Notes: a model not told the origin generated them from the sequence alone. A stretch of 64,000 nt of DNA from Aquimarina sp. ERC-38 (GCF_026222555.1 NZ_CP098511.1:1035501-1099500); one strand, 5' to 3'. Shown: positions 25,801-35,221, counted from the first letter of the stretch. Numbers and translations are program-made.

Positions 25801-26982
25801 GCTAAATAATTTTTGCTCAGGTTCGTGAATATCATAGCATACCGTAAGCCCACCATCTCCATTGCTGTTGGCATCATCACAATTAAAACATCCTTTACCC
25901 GCCTTTGCGGTATGTGCCACAGATTTATAAAAACCATGTCGACAATCGTAACAATTCTTTTCATTGACTAACTCTCCTAACATCAAATGTTTTGGAAAAT
26001 CACTTAAGTTAGCATAACAAATTCTAGAAGACAGCTTTAGCATTATCCTCTTTATTTCTTGATAGGTATTCACTATATCTTTTAGAAGATCATACCTATA
26101 TTGAATATCTGGTCGTCTTAGTTGACCTGAATCTGGATCGAAGAGCGTAGTTATGCGATTTTCAAATTCTGTACCAAGATCTGACAATTTTAACGTTTCA
26201 AATATCGTTTTATATCCGATCAGCAAATCATCTAATACTTTTGTATTTGAAAAAGGAGAAGTTAATTTATCTATAAGCGTATTAAAATCCTCAAAGTCTT
26301 CAAGCTCAACAATAACTTTTGGAAGTAAAACTTCTGGAAGCTGGTAATACAGTTTATGATAATTTATTCTATTAATAGTACTATCATGGCTATTAATTAA
26401 TGCTGCATTAGCTTTTGTTGTTAGAAGTACTCGATAATTTGCAACTACATCAATACCTTCTCCATCACAGTTTAAGCTACTACATTGGTTAATATTTCGT
26501 TCATAATTCTCTATATAAATTAATACAACCATATCCTCGAGGGCAGGTCTTCCATCATTTGAGAAATTTATTAGACTCGATGTCTCACTATCCTCATCTG
26601 TGGTAAGTAACTCGTATAACTCGATTTGAGCTTCATTATGAAAAAAAAATGGAAAATAATTAGATTTACTATTATCATATATCTTAAAATACCGGTAATC
26701 AATACTTGGAAAATCAATTGTTTTATTACCCTTAATATCTTTATAGAGATGCAGTAAGTCTCCATCTGTAGTAATTCCTAATCCTTGATTTATCGTTATC
26801 ACGCCAAAAGTGCTGCTTATCTCAAAGCCGCAGACAATACCAACTCCGCTCAGATTGACCCGGGATAGCCGTATCTGATCATCAAAATGATCAAATATTT
26901 GGTTAAGATGGCTGTCTGTCAAAAATTGACTTCTCGAAAATCTTCTAAAACCTGGCTCTATTTTGTCTAATTTTGTGATCAT
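22813..26982 (-). CDS. Large modular eCIS-associated protein with Cys knuckle, PKD-like repeats and C-terminal-half vWA domain
   Basis: This 1389-aa protein shares its first ~620 residues with the 1055-aa protein encoded at 32054-35221 (for example GFRRFSRSQFLTDSHLNQI, LSGVGIVCGFE). A CxxC pair at 344/347 and another at 365/368 form a zinc-knuckle-like site (CYDCRHGFYKS). PKD-like Ig repeats follow (EFEWDFLGDD near 745; KIEWDFGDG; FTYLWSFGDND near the end). A von Willebrand A domain spans about 825-1040 with MIDAS D837-E-S-G-S841. No signal peptide is visible. I infer a surface or fibre role in target binding; no function is proven. Confidence 0.75.
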   Translation of the reverse strand: MITKLDKIEPGFRRFSRSQFLTDSHLNQIFDHFDDQIRLSRVNLSGVGIVCGFEISSTFGVITINQGLGITTDGDLLHLYKDIKGNKTIDFPSIDYRYFKIYDNSKSNYFPFFFHNEAQIELYELLTTDEDSETSSLINFSNDGRPALEDMVVLIYIENYERNINQCSSLNCDGEGIDVVANYRVLLTTKANAALINSHDSTINRINYHKLYYQLPEVLLPKVIVELEDFEDFNTLIDKLTSPFSNTKVLDDLLIGYKTIFETLKLSDLGTEFENRITTLFDPDSGQLRRPDIQYRYDLLKDIVNTYQEIKRIMLKLSSRICYANLSDFPKHLMLGELVNEKNCYDCRHGFYKSVAHTAKAGKGCFNCDDANSNGDGGLTVCYDIHEPEQKLFSLLLRTLKQLEGYNLVFGEVKITPSRLLGDLSQKAIPFYYKVDEELIKLWNFDKSAKKIEKSNVSYHRDLLDSDNPLTLCVDKDFYRIEGHLGQDYKHVIEELKNLKTQNAVSFNIVALRISNPIGLIGGEVRREAEGTVATRLTELRELAEDYTSYYVSRRPGLEHKAGVTPKGTFVLVFLDDIAVLPGGGEGEGGLSRRRELSSPAVRMELATNPVIADFMVPYVCCDESVLKLELPVSTLCFGSDTEPIPFKASPTNGFVTADIPRGLNGGVIRDDKGDSYFDPNMVSPELINTPIRFELNNQDTEAVITINRLPEPIVSTAVVYDNPFRTEVTVTYTVSGLFLNEIEEFEWDFLGDDTFVNDEPKASGNVVRQYQNSVESAPNTIIPKLRVRSRFCENEISIDPITFEDPIVIELDFDRNKLCVNPADCDISIHIALTVDESGSIREEEIPKIKNGLTTFVNDQEGSNNFISLINMNDTIGQDEPPSRIIPETKITTSNKELFLQWIAEYRTTGNVVPSGAASWANALNYINTGLNTIPDIVIVIANGSVGDFDILRNKIQQLRAKTHIFYYCLSEGSYVTPGNTSENLVPSLTQLLNRTPVLSQPDFSDIDKTDYFSFTNFGQLGNFLNNLKQILDTAIGCIETVNITALQPADGLVATVGNTPYSGLQIQDRIIINPKEFTAFGESIEFTVDGFDTDETLLVERAPVNVNFEATTITYNDDKTEATVTFQFKGQFLPDSPKIEWDFGDGRPTQQGTSFIQQYTYTNLSILKDRTAIVNATIDNQVCMIISETVRVVFDKVKEVFLSIVSSLCLDGSEDTGISIPFSVIPADGKVSAVRRMNGMRIGTNEITFIPTNFVNYDIPIAFTVDDQPVMVTITVAKKPSLTIVAKIAPIPIGDEDIDATKGDVLGSEGNFIERELYVFNIENLNQFNEEKFTYLWSFGDNDTSTEKTPTHLYRYRNNVTVEVILKVSDGICDAEIKQKINLSISA

Positions 26983-27035
26983 GATTTGTGTATATATTTT
27001 TTATATTTTCTTTCTATATGTACTAAATGTATTCT

Positions 27036-28640
27036 CTACCAATCAACAAAGATTAGTTTATCCTTCCATGGTAGTTTAAGAATACTCATATTCCATGGTA
27101 ATTGATCTAAAAGAATGTCCTGAGTCTTTCTTTCTACAATAATTTTAGGGTTTTTACCATTCAAGATAAGTTTGCCTGGTCTTTGCAGAAACTCATTACG
27201 CATTAAATCTGAAGATGCATTTTTAAGTGCCCCCCAGTTTTGGATCATGGCCTCAAGTAACTCCTCGGATTGCGTTTTAAATTCTTGAGAAATCTCTATA
27301 TTTCTATTTATTGATTGATTTAATGGAATATTACATAAAAACTTTTCGGACATCATTTGATGTTCGGGTTGCTTTTCTTCTTTGGTAGCTAAATAATGCA
27401 ATAAATGAATTGCCAATTCTGGATCGCTTATTTTATTTTTATCATTAATTAATCGGCAATGCTCAAAGAAGTTTTTTAGAAATGGGTGAATCAGAATTAA
27501 ACCGGCATTCTGTATATAATATGCTTCTTCTGTGATATTATCTTCATTTTTAGCGAATTCTTCCTGATGCCTATTGGTTTTATCGAATTGTGTTGTGCTA
27601 ACATTCTCTTCTGTGATGATAATTTCTTCCTTTGTTTCTGTAGACTCTTCAGGTATTTTTTTAACAATATTCTCCCTATTTTTAGCGTCTTTAGAAATTT
27701 TATTTCGAATCTTGGGAAACTCTTTTTCAATTGACTTAATTACGGTTTCTAACCAATATAATTTCTGTTTATCAATTGCGGAAAGCTCTCCTTTTCCCTT
27801 TTTATCTATTTCATTTACATTACTATTACTATCGGGTATACGGTCTTGATTTTGATAAAGTGCTCTTATCAGAATCTCCTTTTGATTAGACAGTGTTTTA
27901 TAAAACTTCTGAATGTTATTAGTTTGAAAAAATTGAATAATTTCATCCCAAATTTCAAGTCTTAACTCAAGTGAAACCGAAGTTATAAATACGTCAAATT
28001 CAACATTTAATTTCTGAGGATTAAGGATAGTTGTCTTCGGTGTTTTAAAAACTTCACTCAGCGTCTTTTTTATGGCTATATCAGAGAATTGTTGAACAAA
28101 TCGTTTTCTAATCTTTTTTTGCTTCAACTTTTCGTAAAAAACACTTACCAAACTATTAGTTTGAAGTATTTCTTCTAGCGCCTTTTCATCAAACAAAAAG
28201 GCAAATAGTTCTTTATTGCCCCACCAAGGAGAAGTTCCTTTTTCGAGAAAATACATCAGAGCTCTGGCGGCATTACTATCGGTATTAAACAATTCTAAAT
28301 TTTCTTCTTCAGTCCATTTAATATCATCTTGTAAACTTTGGCTTTTAGACTTTTGAAGTTGTTTTTTTATTGAATTTTGTATGCCAGTAACTACCTTTTG
28401 TTTTACATCTATTAATTTAAAATCATTTTTTAACTCAATCTCGAAGTCCAACTTATCGATTCGTAATATCTTGTTCGCAACTTGCTTTTCAAAGGTTTTC
28501 AACTTCTTTTCTATTGCAGGAAAAACTTCTTCTTTCAAAAATGAATCCAGATTATCCTTAATACGATACCCTTGTTCTTTAGAGGTCGTATTCACTTCTA
28601 GATACATTTTATTGATGATATATTTTTCCGTTTTCATCAT
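27036..28640 (-). CDS. Contractile injection system tape measure protein (CIS_TMP-like, short)
   Basis: This 534-aa, Lys/Glu-rich, mostly helical protein starts with NKMYLEVNTTSKEQGYRIKDNL. It carries the motif IQNAGLILIHPFLKNFFEHC (about 395-414), which in the CIS_TMP family reads NAGLVLLxPFLxxLF. A pre-motif low-complexity KEEIIITEENVS segment separates two halves. In Afp/PVC particles the corresponding protein sets tube length. It lies directly after the third glycosyltransferase gene with no gap, so it belongs to the same transcript. Family assignment is from motif memory. Confidence 0.75.
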   Translation of the reverse strand: MMKTEKYIINKMYLEVNTTSKEQGYRIKDNLDSFLKEEVFPAIEKKLKTFEKQVANKILRIDKLDFEIELKNDFKLIDVKQKVVTGIQNSIKKQLQKSKSQSLQDDIKWTEEENLELFNTDSNAARALMYFLEKGTSPWWGNKELFAFLFDEKALEEILQTNSLVSVFYEKLKQKKIRKRFVQQFSDIAIKKTLSEVFKTPKTTILNPQKLNVEFDVFITSVSLELRLEIWDEIIQFFQTNNIQKFYKTLSNQKEILIRALYQNQDRIPDSNSNVNEIDKKGKGELSAIDKQKLYWLETVIKSIEKEFPKIRNKISKDAKNRENIVKKIPEESTETKEEIIITEENVSTTQFDKTNRHQEEFAKNEDNITEEAYYIQNAGLILIHPFLKNFFEHCRLINDKNKISDPELAIHLLHYLATKEEKQPEHQMMSEKFLCNIPLNQSINRNIEISQEFKTQSEELLEAMIQNWGALKNASSDLMRNEFLQRPGKLILNGKNPKIIVERKTQDILLDQLPWNMSILKLPWKDKLIFVDW

Positions 28641-29555
28641 TTAGCAAAGGCATTTCATGTTTACCATTAATTTTGCGAACTTTTTTGGATAATTCTTGAA
28701 GGCATATTCAGCTACATCTTCTAGCACTTTGTCCTCGATTTTGAAATACATTAAATGTGTATATCCTGTTTTTTCTATATTATTAATATCAGAAGGTGAG
28801 TGATAATATCCTTCAAAATCTAAATCAGTATTATGATAGGCGTCCATAATTGCATTTGCCTTATCCAGTTCGATATGCAATTCTACATCATTAAATTGAT
28901 TGATATGTCGTGGATAATGTTCATATACTTGATCTAATAATCCATTTTTTTGCAACACTTTATAAATATAGGTTTGTTCTAAAAACATTACATACTGTGG
29001 GATAAGAACGTCATCGAGCTTTACGTATTGATTTTTATACTTTGTGGTAAAATAAGATTCGTAATACTCGTAGATAATGCTTTTGTCTAAACATCGAAAC
29101 AATCCCATATTAAAAAACCTCAAATCTTTGAGTGCATAATCGAAACAAAATTCAATTCCCTTATCCCGTAAATACTTATAAATTCGGTACGGATATGGTG
29201 TTGCACCTTCATCACACTGAACAATAATATCCTTTTGGGGTACCGGTTTGGTTATAAACACATCAAAATCGAAATACAGATATCCCGGAATAGCATCAGA
29301 CAATAGTTTGTATGCTATAACTTTTGCATCCGGAAAAGTAAAATCAGGTGTTGCCTGATCTAGTCCTAAATGCACTTTATCATAGGGTAACCCCAGATTT
29401 CTTACCAAATACTCACCATATCTATCTGTAATAATATGAACCCCGCCATAGACCTCTTTGATCTTGGTAGCACTTAAGAACATATGAATACACGATTCTA
29501 TTTTTTTATGGTTATTCTTAAATGGCTCTGTCCAGAGTAGGTGTACTGGTGTCAT
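28641..29555 (-). CDS. Glycosyltransferase-like protein (DUF6734-type), third of three
   Basis: This 304-aa protein, from MTPVHLLWTEPF at 29555, shows a GT-A-like arrangement: an N-terminal strand, GGVHIITDRYG, and a DxD metal/nucleotide-sugar site at Asp96-Phe-Asp98 (YLYFDFDVFITKP). The C-terminal TGYTHLMYFK resembles the end of the other two proteins. It resembles the DUF6734 family of Bacteroidota. Upstream in-frame codons extend to 29642, but they overlap the previous gene heavily and look non-native. The 38-nt overlap suggests coupling. Confidence 0.75.
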   Translation of the reverse strand: MTPVHLLWTEPFKNNHKKIESCIHMFLSATKIKEVYGGVHIITDRYGEYLVRNLGLPYDKVHLGLDQATPDFTFPDAKVIAYKLLSDAIPGYLYFDFDVFITKPVPQKDIIVQCDEGATPYPYRIYKYLRDKGIEFCFDYALKDLRFFNMGLFRCLDKSIIYEYYESYFTTKYKNQYVKLDDVLIPQYVMFLEQTYIYKVLQKNGLLDQVYEHYPRHINQFNDVELHIELDKANAIMDAYHNTDLDFEGYYHSPSDINNIEKTGYTHLMYFKIEDKVLEDVAEYAFKNYPKKFAKLMVNMKCLC

Positions 29556-31170
29556 ATACTTTATTTCTTTTTTTTGTATGATCAATTTTATACAAATCAA
29601 TATCAGACGATTGGTCAGTATTTGGACAAAGTTCAAAATCAATCATTTTATTTTCATAATCAGAATCTTCTAACGCATCATCAAAACGTACTTTGTCTCT
29701 AGGTTTTTCGTTCGCAATTCTCTCATGATCCCCATGGTCTATAGTATCCTGACACAAATGAGGCGGGGTATCTATTTTTTTTACTCCTAATTTTCGTAAT
29801 CGCAACGAAAACTCTGTATCCTCATAACCATAATTTGAAATTTTAAGGTTATATCCTCCCAGTTTTTTAAAGTCATCCCGATGCACCATAATACGACCAA
29901 GACTACCTTTTGCGCTTGGTAATGTAGGTCTTAGAAAGAAATTCTTTTCATTTTCGGCAACAGTGATACAATATGTCAAAAAACTAAGTCCTACGTAATT
30001 ATCAGCATCTACATTAATTAGATATTCTCCTTTTGCCAAATTGTGGATCACATTTTTGGGCAATGTTCTGTGATAATATTTTGCTGTAGTATTCTTGTAG
30101 TAATGCACTACTTCATCTTTTACACCTTGAACGAACCAATCTTGATTAAATAGGTAGGCTTCTAATCCATCAGTAGAATTATAATCCAAAACATTTACAT
30201 CTACTTGCCCTCTAAATTGTCTCGCAACCTTTACATTATTTTCTAATGTAGCCACCAAATGATCAAAGCGATTCATTACAACCGTGCATAGACTTAATTT
30301 AATCGGATTTTCTATTGTACTCTTTGAATTTACCAAATAACCATACTGGGGAAATTCTTCATTAATCTTATTTATGATTTTGTCTTGTACTGTTCTCGTA
30401 TATTTACTAATGTGCGAAAAATGGGTGTATCCAATGGCATTAGCCGTTTCCTGAAGGGTATCTTTATCAGGCAATATCTGCTCAACATTAGAATTATTAG
30501 CCTTTACAGAACAATATAGAGAATACTGATCTATCACTCGAGAAGAATCTACCCATGTAGTTGTATCTGAAACCTCAAGGCATTTTAAGTAATTTGATAC
30601 ATATGAATCTTTTAGCTTCATATCATTAAACCCTACAATTCCTGTATTACAAACTGCATCGTAGGTTCTAATAATTTCTTCAACAGCATGTAGTTTAAAA
30701 TCAACAAGCCATTTAATGTTTTTTACATCTTCGAATGTAATATCATTACTCTTAGCCAGGTAATCTTCAAAAACTAAGGTGTCTATGCTTTGTACGATGA
30801 CATCAGACGTGCATTGTCGTACTTGATTGGCTACTTCTTTTTTTCTAAGAATAACATCCCAATCCATATGAACAAATGGCCTATTTTGTTTTGCAATAGC
30901 AAATATCTTACCCTTGGTCCATGTTCTATTATAATCCAAAAACGTAAGCTCTATAGAAAGATTGTCGATTGGAAGGTCTCGAAAATGATTAACACTATCT
31001 AAATCTGTTACAATTTCTACTTCAAACCCCCATTTTTTAGCAAATAAAACAGAAAGGTACAAGCAGTTGATTGAGGACTGCAAGATGTCTTCAATATTAT
31101 GATTTTTTTTATGTTTGGCCCATCTTTTGAGTAAAGGTGCGGTCCAGAAACTATAAACAATTTTGTTCAT
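29518..31170 (-). CDS. Two-domain glycosyltransferase (DUF6734-like + GT2), second of three
   Basis: This 550-aa protein has an N-terminal DUF6734-like domain (about 1-280) with a DxD-like site at Asp103-Trp-Asp105 (FVHMDWDVIL), ending GYTHFSHISKY. A family-2 glycosyltransferase domain (about 290-510) follows: IKLSLCTVVMNR, DAD at 388-390 (YLINVDADNYVG), and NYGYEDTEFSLRLRKLG, a GT2 acceptor-side motif. It therefore has two predicted transferase sites. There are no membrane segments. The gene lies inside the eCIS operon, so the acceptor may be an eCIS surface protein; that is inference. Confidence 0.8.
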   Translation of the reverse strand: MNKIVYSFWTAPLLKRWAKHKKNHNIEDILQSSINCLYLSVLFAKKWGFEVEIVTDLDSVNHFRDLPIDNLSIELTFLDYNRTWTKGKIFAIAKQNRPFVHMDWDVILRKKEVANQVRQCTSDVIVQSIDTLVFEDYLAKSNDITFEDVKNIKWLVDFKLHAVEEIIRTYDAVCNTGIVGFNDMKLKDSYVSNYLKCLEVSDTTTWVDSSRVIDQYSLYCSVKANNSNVEQILPDKDTLQETANAIGYTHFSHISKYTRTVQDKIINKINEEFPQYGYLVNSKSTIENPIKLSLCTVVMNRFDHLVATLENNVKVARQFRGQVDVNVLDYNSTDGLEAYLFNQDWFVQGVKDEVVHYYKNTTAKYYHRTLPKNVIHNLAKGEYLINVDADNYVGLSFLTYCITVAENEKNFFLRPTLPSAKGSLGRIMVHRDDFKKLGGYNLKISNYGYEDTEFSLRLRKLGVKKIDTPPHLCQDTIDHGDHERIANEKPRDKVRFDDALEDSDYENKMIDFELCPNTDQSSDIDLYKIDHTKKRNKVYDTSTPTLDRAI

Positions 31171-31197
31171 CTATTTTATATTCTTTTCTTGTACAAC

Positions 31198-32037
31198 CTA
31201 AAGGGTTCCGATAGCTGCTGTTTCTAATCTATCTTGGATAGATCTATAATAATCAGGAAATTTCTTATGTAACAATCTTTTAATTTTATTAATGTTTTTT
31301 GGATGGTACTTTGATGCTCCCAGCAAATGTGTATACCCTAAATTATTAGCATATTCTGACTGTTCCTGAATAGTACTTCCTGGTATTAAAACCGTGGGAT
31401 CAATCCCAATAACTTTTAGCATGCTTGTTAGATTATATTGTTCTAACAGCAATGCTATTTCTAGATATCCGGGATAATCTTCTATAAATTTGTCATAATC
31501 CCCTCTATTATCACTTAAGGTATTTTTTAGTATCCGGTAAAAAGAAAGGAATTCATCTCGTAAAGCAAAATCTTTAAACCCAATCACCCCACAACTCCAT
31601 GCATATGGTATAGTTGAGTCCCATAAATGTAAGTCTTTACAATAGTCATCAAAAAAATTGATAAGAGGCTCGTAGCAGTAATATCCTATATCTTTTCTTT
31701 CTACTATTACTTTTTCAAATTCGAACTCGAGTGGTTTTTTTAAAAAAACATCGGTATCTAAATGAACAAAAGGTTCTCTTTGCTCCTCTATTGCGTATAA
31801 TTTTGATTCCATCCATAGTTCTAAATCCTGTTTAAAATCAACCTTAATAACTCTACACGGTAATCCTGAAAGGTATTCATAACCTATGGGATCTACATAC
31901 AAAGTAATATCTTTATACCACATTTGGGTATACAAAATACTTCCTGCAGTCATATAAATAGTATTGTCGAATCTATTTCCCATATTCCATCGATTATTGG
32001 CAATAGGGTATGTATTTAAACTATAAATAATCCTCAT
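31198..32037 (-). CDS. Glycosyltransferase-like protein (DUF6734-type), first of three
   Basis: This 279-aa protein has a GT-A-like fold with DxD at Asp94-Thr-Asp96 (FVHLDTDVFLKKP) and a WSCGVIGFKD segment matching the CNTGIVGFND of the second protein. Its C-terminus GYTHLLGASKYHPKNINKI parallels that protein's GYTHFSHISKY. These shared blocks show the three proteins are related. It starts 16 bp after the 1055-aa protein gene ends. Confidence 0.75.
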   Translation of the reverse strand: MRIIYSLNTYPIANNRWNMGNRFDNTIYMTAGSILYTQMWYKDITLYVDPIGYEYLSGLPCRVIKVDFKQDLELWMESKLYAIEEQREPFVHLDTDVFLKKPLEFEFEKVIVERKDIGYYCYEPLINFFDDYCKDLHLWDSTIPYAWSCGVIGFKDFALRDEFLSFYRILKNTLSDNRGDYDKFIEDYPGYLEIALLLEQYNLTSMLKVIGIDPTVLIPGSTIQEQSEYANNLGYTHLLGASKYHPKNINKIKRLLHKKFPDYYRSIQDRLETAAIGTL

Positions 32038-32053
32038 TAATCTCTTTTTTTAT

Positions 32054-35000
32054 TTATAAATCTCCAACCGACATAGATAATGTGTCATCTCCTTCAAGGC
32101 TACTGTCACCACCGTAATAATAGTAATATGTAGATTCAAATGTTATTGATTCTATTTCAATATCTGTATCACAAAAATCTCGTGATATGGTAAGTCTTGG
32201 AAACACTGTATTACTAACATTTACCGGCAAATTATAAGACCTGCGTACCTGTCCTGATGCATTTGGCCTTTCATTCGACAATGGTGATCCGTCTCCAAAA
32301 TCCCAGGTAAATTCGGTAATTGTATTGAGGTCAACACCAGAAACCCTAAAGTTTACAGTAGCAACAGTCTTTGTATCATTATATGAAATTGATCTGGTAA
32401 CAGATGCTTCTGGTTTTTCATACACTCGTACTCCAAAATTTGCGCTTTGATTGTTGACTATGAATCGTATACTGGTACCATGTAATTGTCTACTTACTCT
32501 TCTTGCATCAAAAGAATATGTGCCATCTGAATTTCTAATAACCCCTCCATCTAGACCAGCAGGAACATCGGCCCTAACTACAGCCGTCGCAGGTACAACA
32601 TTGAACGGTATAGGTTGCGTATCTTCATCAAAACAAATTACCTCGTCTGGTAAGCTTATTTCATTTTCATTTTCATCACAACATAAATAAGGCAGGCAAA
32701 AATCTGCAACTACAGGATCTGCTATTGCAGGGTCAATTTCAAAGGAAAATGCTTCTAAACCACTATCACTATCTGAAACTCTTGCTGCTCTAGCTACTGC
32801 TTTATCTTTTTTGCGAGCAGCAATTTCGTCTCTTTCGCTCACTAAAGTAGCTCCTCCATCTCCATTAGATTGCGAGGTTTGTAAATAAAACAACACTAAA
32901 GTCCCTCCTGGAGGCACCCCTGCTTTGTGTTCTAATCCCAAATTACGGTTGAGATAAAAGGATTTAAAATTTTCGCCAAGGATATCATCGTTTTCTATGG
33001 GTAATGCAACTACATTAAACCCTAGGCTATTTGATTTTTTGATAGTGTTAATTCTGCCAACTACTTCTTTATAATTTCTTCCCAAATGCCCCTCTACTCT
33101 ATAAAAATCACTATCGATACAAAACTCTAATGGCTTTTTTATCGCCAACAAACTATCGTGATAACTTAGATTGGTTTTATGTCTTCCTTGTATGGTTTTA
33201 TCAAAATCCCAGTATTCGATTAACTTTTCACCGACATTGTAGTAAAACGGAATAGCCTTTTTACTTAATTTACCTAAATTTTTTGAAAGTGTTACTTTTA
33301 TAAATTGGTAATCTGCATTGTAGTTTGCTAGCTGTGTAACAGCTCTTTTTATCAAAGTAAATAGTCTTTGCTCGCTTTTTCCTGCACTATAACAAACAGT
33401 AAGTTCGCTATTATCCTGATCAATCACGACCTCATCTTCTGTAGTTTCGGGACATAAAACACCCGAATTAATAAGAGATTCATTTAAATTGATAATTTTC
33501 GTTTCAAGATCATTGAAATTACTCGTCAAAAAATAATCAGTTTTATCCAGATCTGTTTCTCCATCAATACTGGCTATAACATTTGCTGGCATAGATCCAG
33601 AGGCACGTGAGTCAAGAATACCAGGACTTCTGGAATCCACAATATAATTGAATATTTGTGTTTCTTTTTTTATATTTTTAAATCTTTCAGCAGATAACCC
33701 TTGATTTCCTGTTGGCAATTCATCTGCTAACGTTATCACTATTGTAGGATTTGGAATATCGGTTTCCAAAATACTTTCAATCACAACCTTGTATCCTGTT
33801 TCCCACCAGTCAAAACTCGGTGATGTTGGAAAGTTTGATATCCAGGTTCTAAGTTCTGGATCTGTAGCTCTTACATATATTAAATTGTTTGGATTCATAG
33901 CATTGTCTGAGCCTGTCATCATTATAAATGAAATATAAGTATTTGAATTCCTTACAGAATCCAAATAACCATTTAAAGCATTTCTTACATTATCTCTCTG
34001 ATTCGCAAAAGAACTAGAACCATCAATAGTGAAAACGATATGGATATCGACGGTACTACCACCATCTACACAGGGTGAATCATCATCACCTCCAGTATCA
34101 ATATCATAAGTAAGCTCGATAGGATCACAACTATCGCAAGTAGTCGCTATTAGATCTGCCAGGATTGGTGATTTATAAAACCCATGTCTACATTCATAAC
34201 AAGGGCCAGATTTTTCTACTTCGCCTAACATAAGGTGTTTTGGAAAATCTTTATATCCCGCACAACAATCTGATGTTTCGACACTTAATAATATATCTTT
34301 AATTTCGTTATAGGTATCTACAAAATCTTTTAAGGCATCGTAACGATACTGGAAATCATCGGGAATACTAGAAGCATTAAAACCGAATAGTTCGGTAAGT
34401 TTATCCTGTACAACAGTTAGTATACTAGGAGCTTTTAGAGCGGTTAAAAGTTTAGTAAATCCTTCTTCTAATTTTTGCACCGTATTATCTGCGATGATAA
34501 CATCCAGGAAGCTTTGTTTTAGGTCAGTATAGGTATCAAAAATTTCTGGGGTCGCTACGACCTTATTCATAATCACCTCTGGCAGGCTGTAATATACATT
34601 GGCATAGTTCGTTTTTTGTATGGTTGGATCCTGACTAATAATATATTCGGCATCGGCTTTGCTAACCAGTAATACACGATGATTTACCACACTACTTTCT
34701 CCCTGGTTGTCACATCCCAAGGTAGTACATAAATCAGCATCTTCGATGTAGGACTCGCGATACAACAAAACTATCCTGTCTTTAAGGCCCGATAAGCTGC
34801 TTAAAGACGTAATCCCTTCGCCACTTGATTCTTCAACAAGTTCGAGCAGATTAATTTGTGTTTCTTCTCTATAAAAGAAAGGCTTATAATCTGCATTAGT
34901 ATTATCATATGTTCTATACCCTCCATAGGTGATAGACTCAAAATCAATGGTATAATTGCTCTTATCGGCGGGGCGAAACAGATGCATTAAATCTCCGTCT

Positions 35001-35221
35001 GTGCTGACTCCTACTCCCTGGGTGATGGTAATCTCACTGGTGCTTTCATCACAGCTTACTTCAAAACCGCAAACGATCCCTACGCCACTAAGGCATGTTC
35101 TGGACAATCGTATTTGATCATCAAAATAATCTACGATCTGGTTTAGGTGCCCCTCGGTAAGTACCTGGTTTTTGGTAAACCGTCTAAAGTTGGTGGTTAT
35201 TGCCTCTAATGTCGTTGTCAT
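32054..35221 (-). CDS. Modular eCIS-associated protein with vWA domain inserted after a Cys knuckle
   Basis: This 1055-aa protein is a paralogue of the 1389-aa protein: NFRRFTKNQVLTEGHLNQI, CLSGVGIVCGFE, CYECRHGFYKS (Cys341/344) and CDSCDP (Cys362/365) align. In this protein a complete vWA domain (about 388-590, MIDAS D400-G-S-S-S404) interrupts the segment directly after the second CxxC and before the LTVCYSAGKSEQRLF block. A single PKD-like repeat (TITEFTWDFGDGS) lies near the C-terminus. No signal peptide is seen. It is probably a structural or adhesion component; the gene opens the accessory part of the cluster. Confidence 0.75.
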   Translation of the reverse strand: MTTTLEAITTNFRRFTKNQVLTEGHLNQIVDYFDDQIRLSRTCLSGVGIVCGFEVSCDESTSEITITQGVGVSTDGDLMHLFRPADKSNYTIDFESITYGGYRTYDNTNADYKPFFYREETQINLLELVEESSGEGITSLSSLSGLKDRIVLLYRESYIEDADLCTTLGCDNQGESSVVNHRVLLVSKADAEYIISQDPTIQKTNYANVYYSLPEVIMNKVVATPEIFDTYTDLKQSFLDVIIADNTVQKLEEGFTKLLTALKAPSILTVVQDKLTELFGFNASSIPDDFQYRYDALKDFVDTYNEIKDILLSVETSDCCAGYKDFPKHLMLGEVEKSGPCYECRHGFYKSPILADLIATTCDSCDPIELTYDIDTGGDDDSPCVDGGSTVDIHIVFTIDGSSSFANQRDNVRNALNGYLDSVRNSNTYISFIMMTGSDNAMNPNNLIYVRATDPELRTWISNFPTSPSFDWWETGYKVVIESILETDIPNPTIVITLADELPTGNQGLSAERFKNIKKETQIFNYIVDSRSPGILDSRASGSMPANVIASIDGETDLDKTDYFLTSNFNDLETKIINLNESLINSGVLCPETTEDEVVIDQDNSELTVCYSAGKSEQRLFTLIKRAVTQLANYNADYQFIKVTLSKNLGKLSKKAIPFYYNVGEKLIEYWDFDKTIQGRHKTNLSYHDSLLAIKKPLEFCIDSDFYRVEGHLGRNYKEVVGRINTIKKSNSLGFNVVALPIENDDILGENFKSFYLNRNLGLEHKAGVPPGGTLVLFYLQTSQSNGDGGATLVSERDEIAARKKDKAVARAARVSDSDSGLEAFSFEIDPAIADPVVADFCLPYLCCDENENEISLPDEVICFDEDTQPIPFNVVPATAVVRADVPAGLDGGVIRNSDGTYSFDARRVSRQLHGTSIRFIVNNQSANFGVRVYEKPEASVTRSISYNDTKTVATVNFRVSGVDLNTITEFTWDFGDGSPLSNERPNASGQVRRSYNLPVNVSNTVFPRLTISRDFCDTDIEIESITFESTYYYYYGGDSSLEGDDTLSMSVGDL

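Noticed and set aside
29556..29642. N-terminal extension of the third glycosyltransferase (29 residues)
   Set aside because: It overlaps the preceding gene further and gives a hydrophobic non-family start; MTPVHLLW matches the start of the related proteins.
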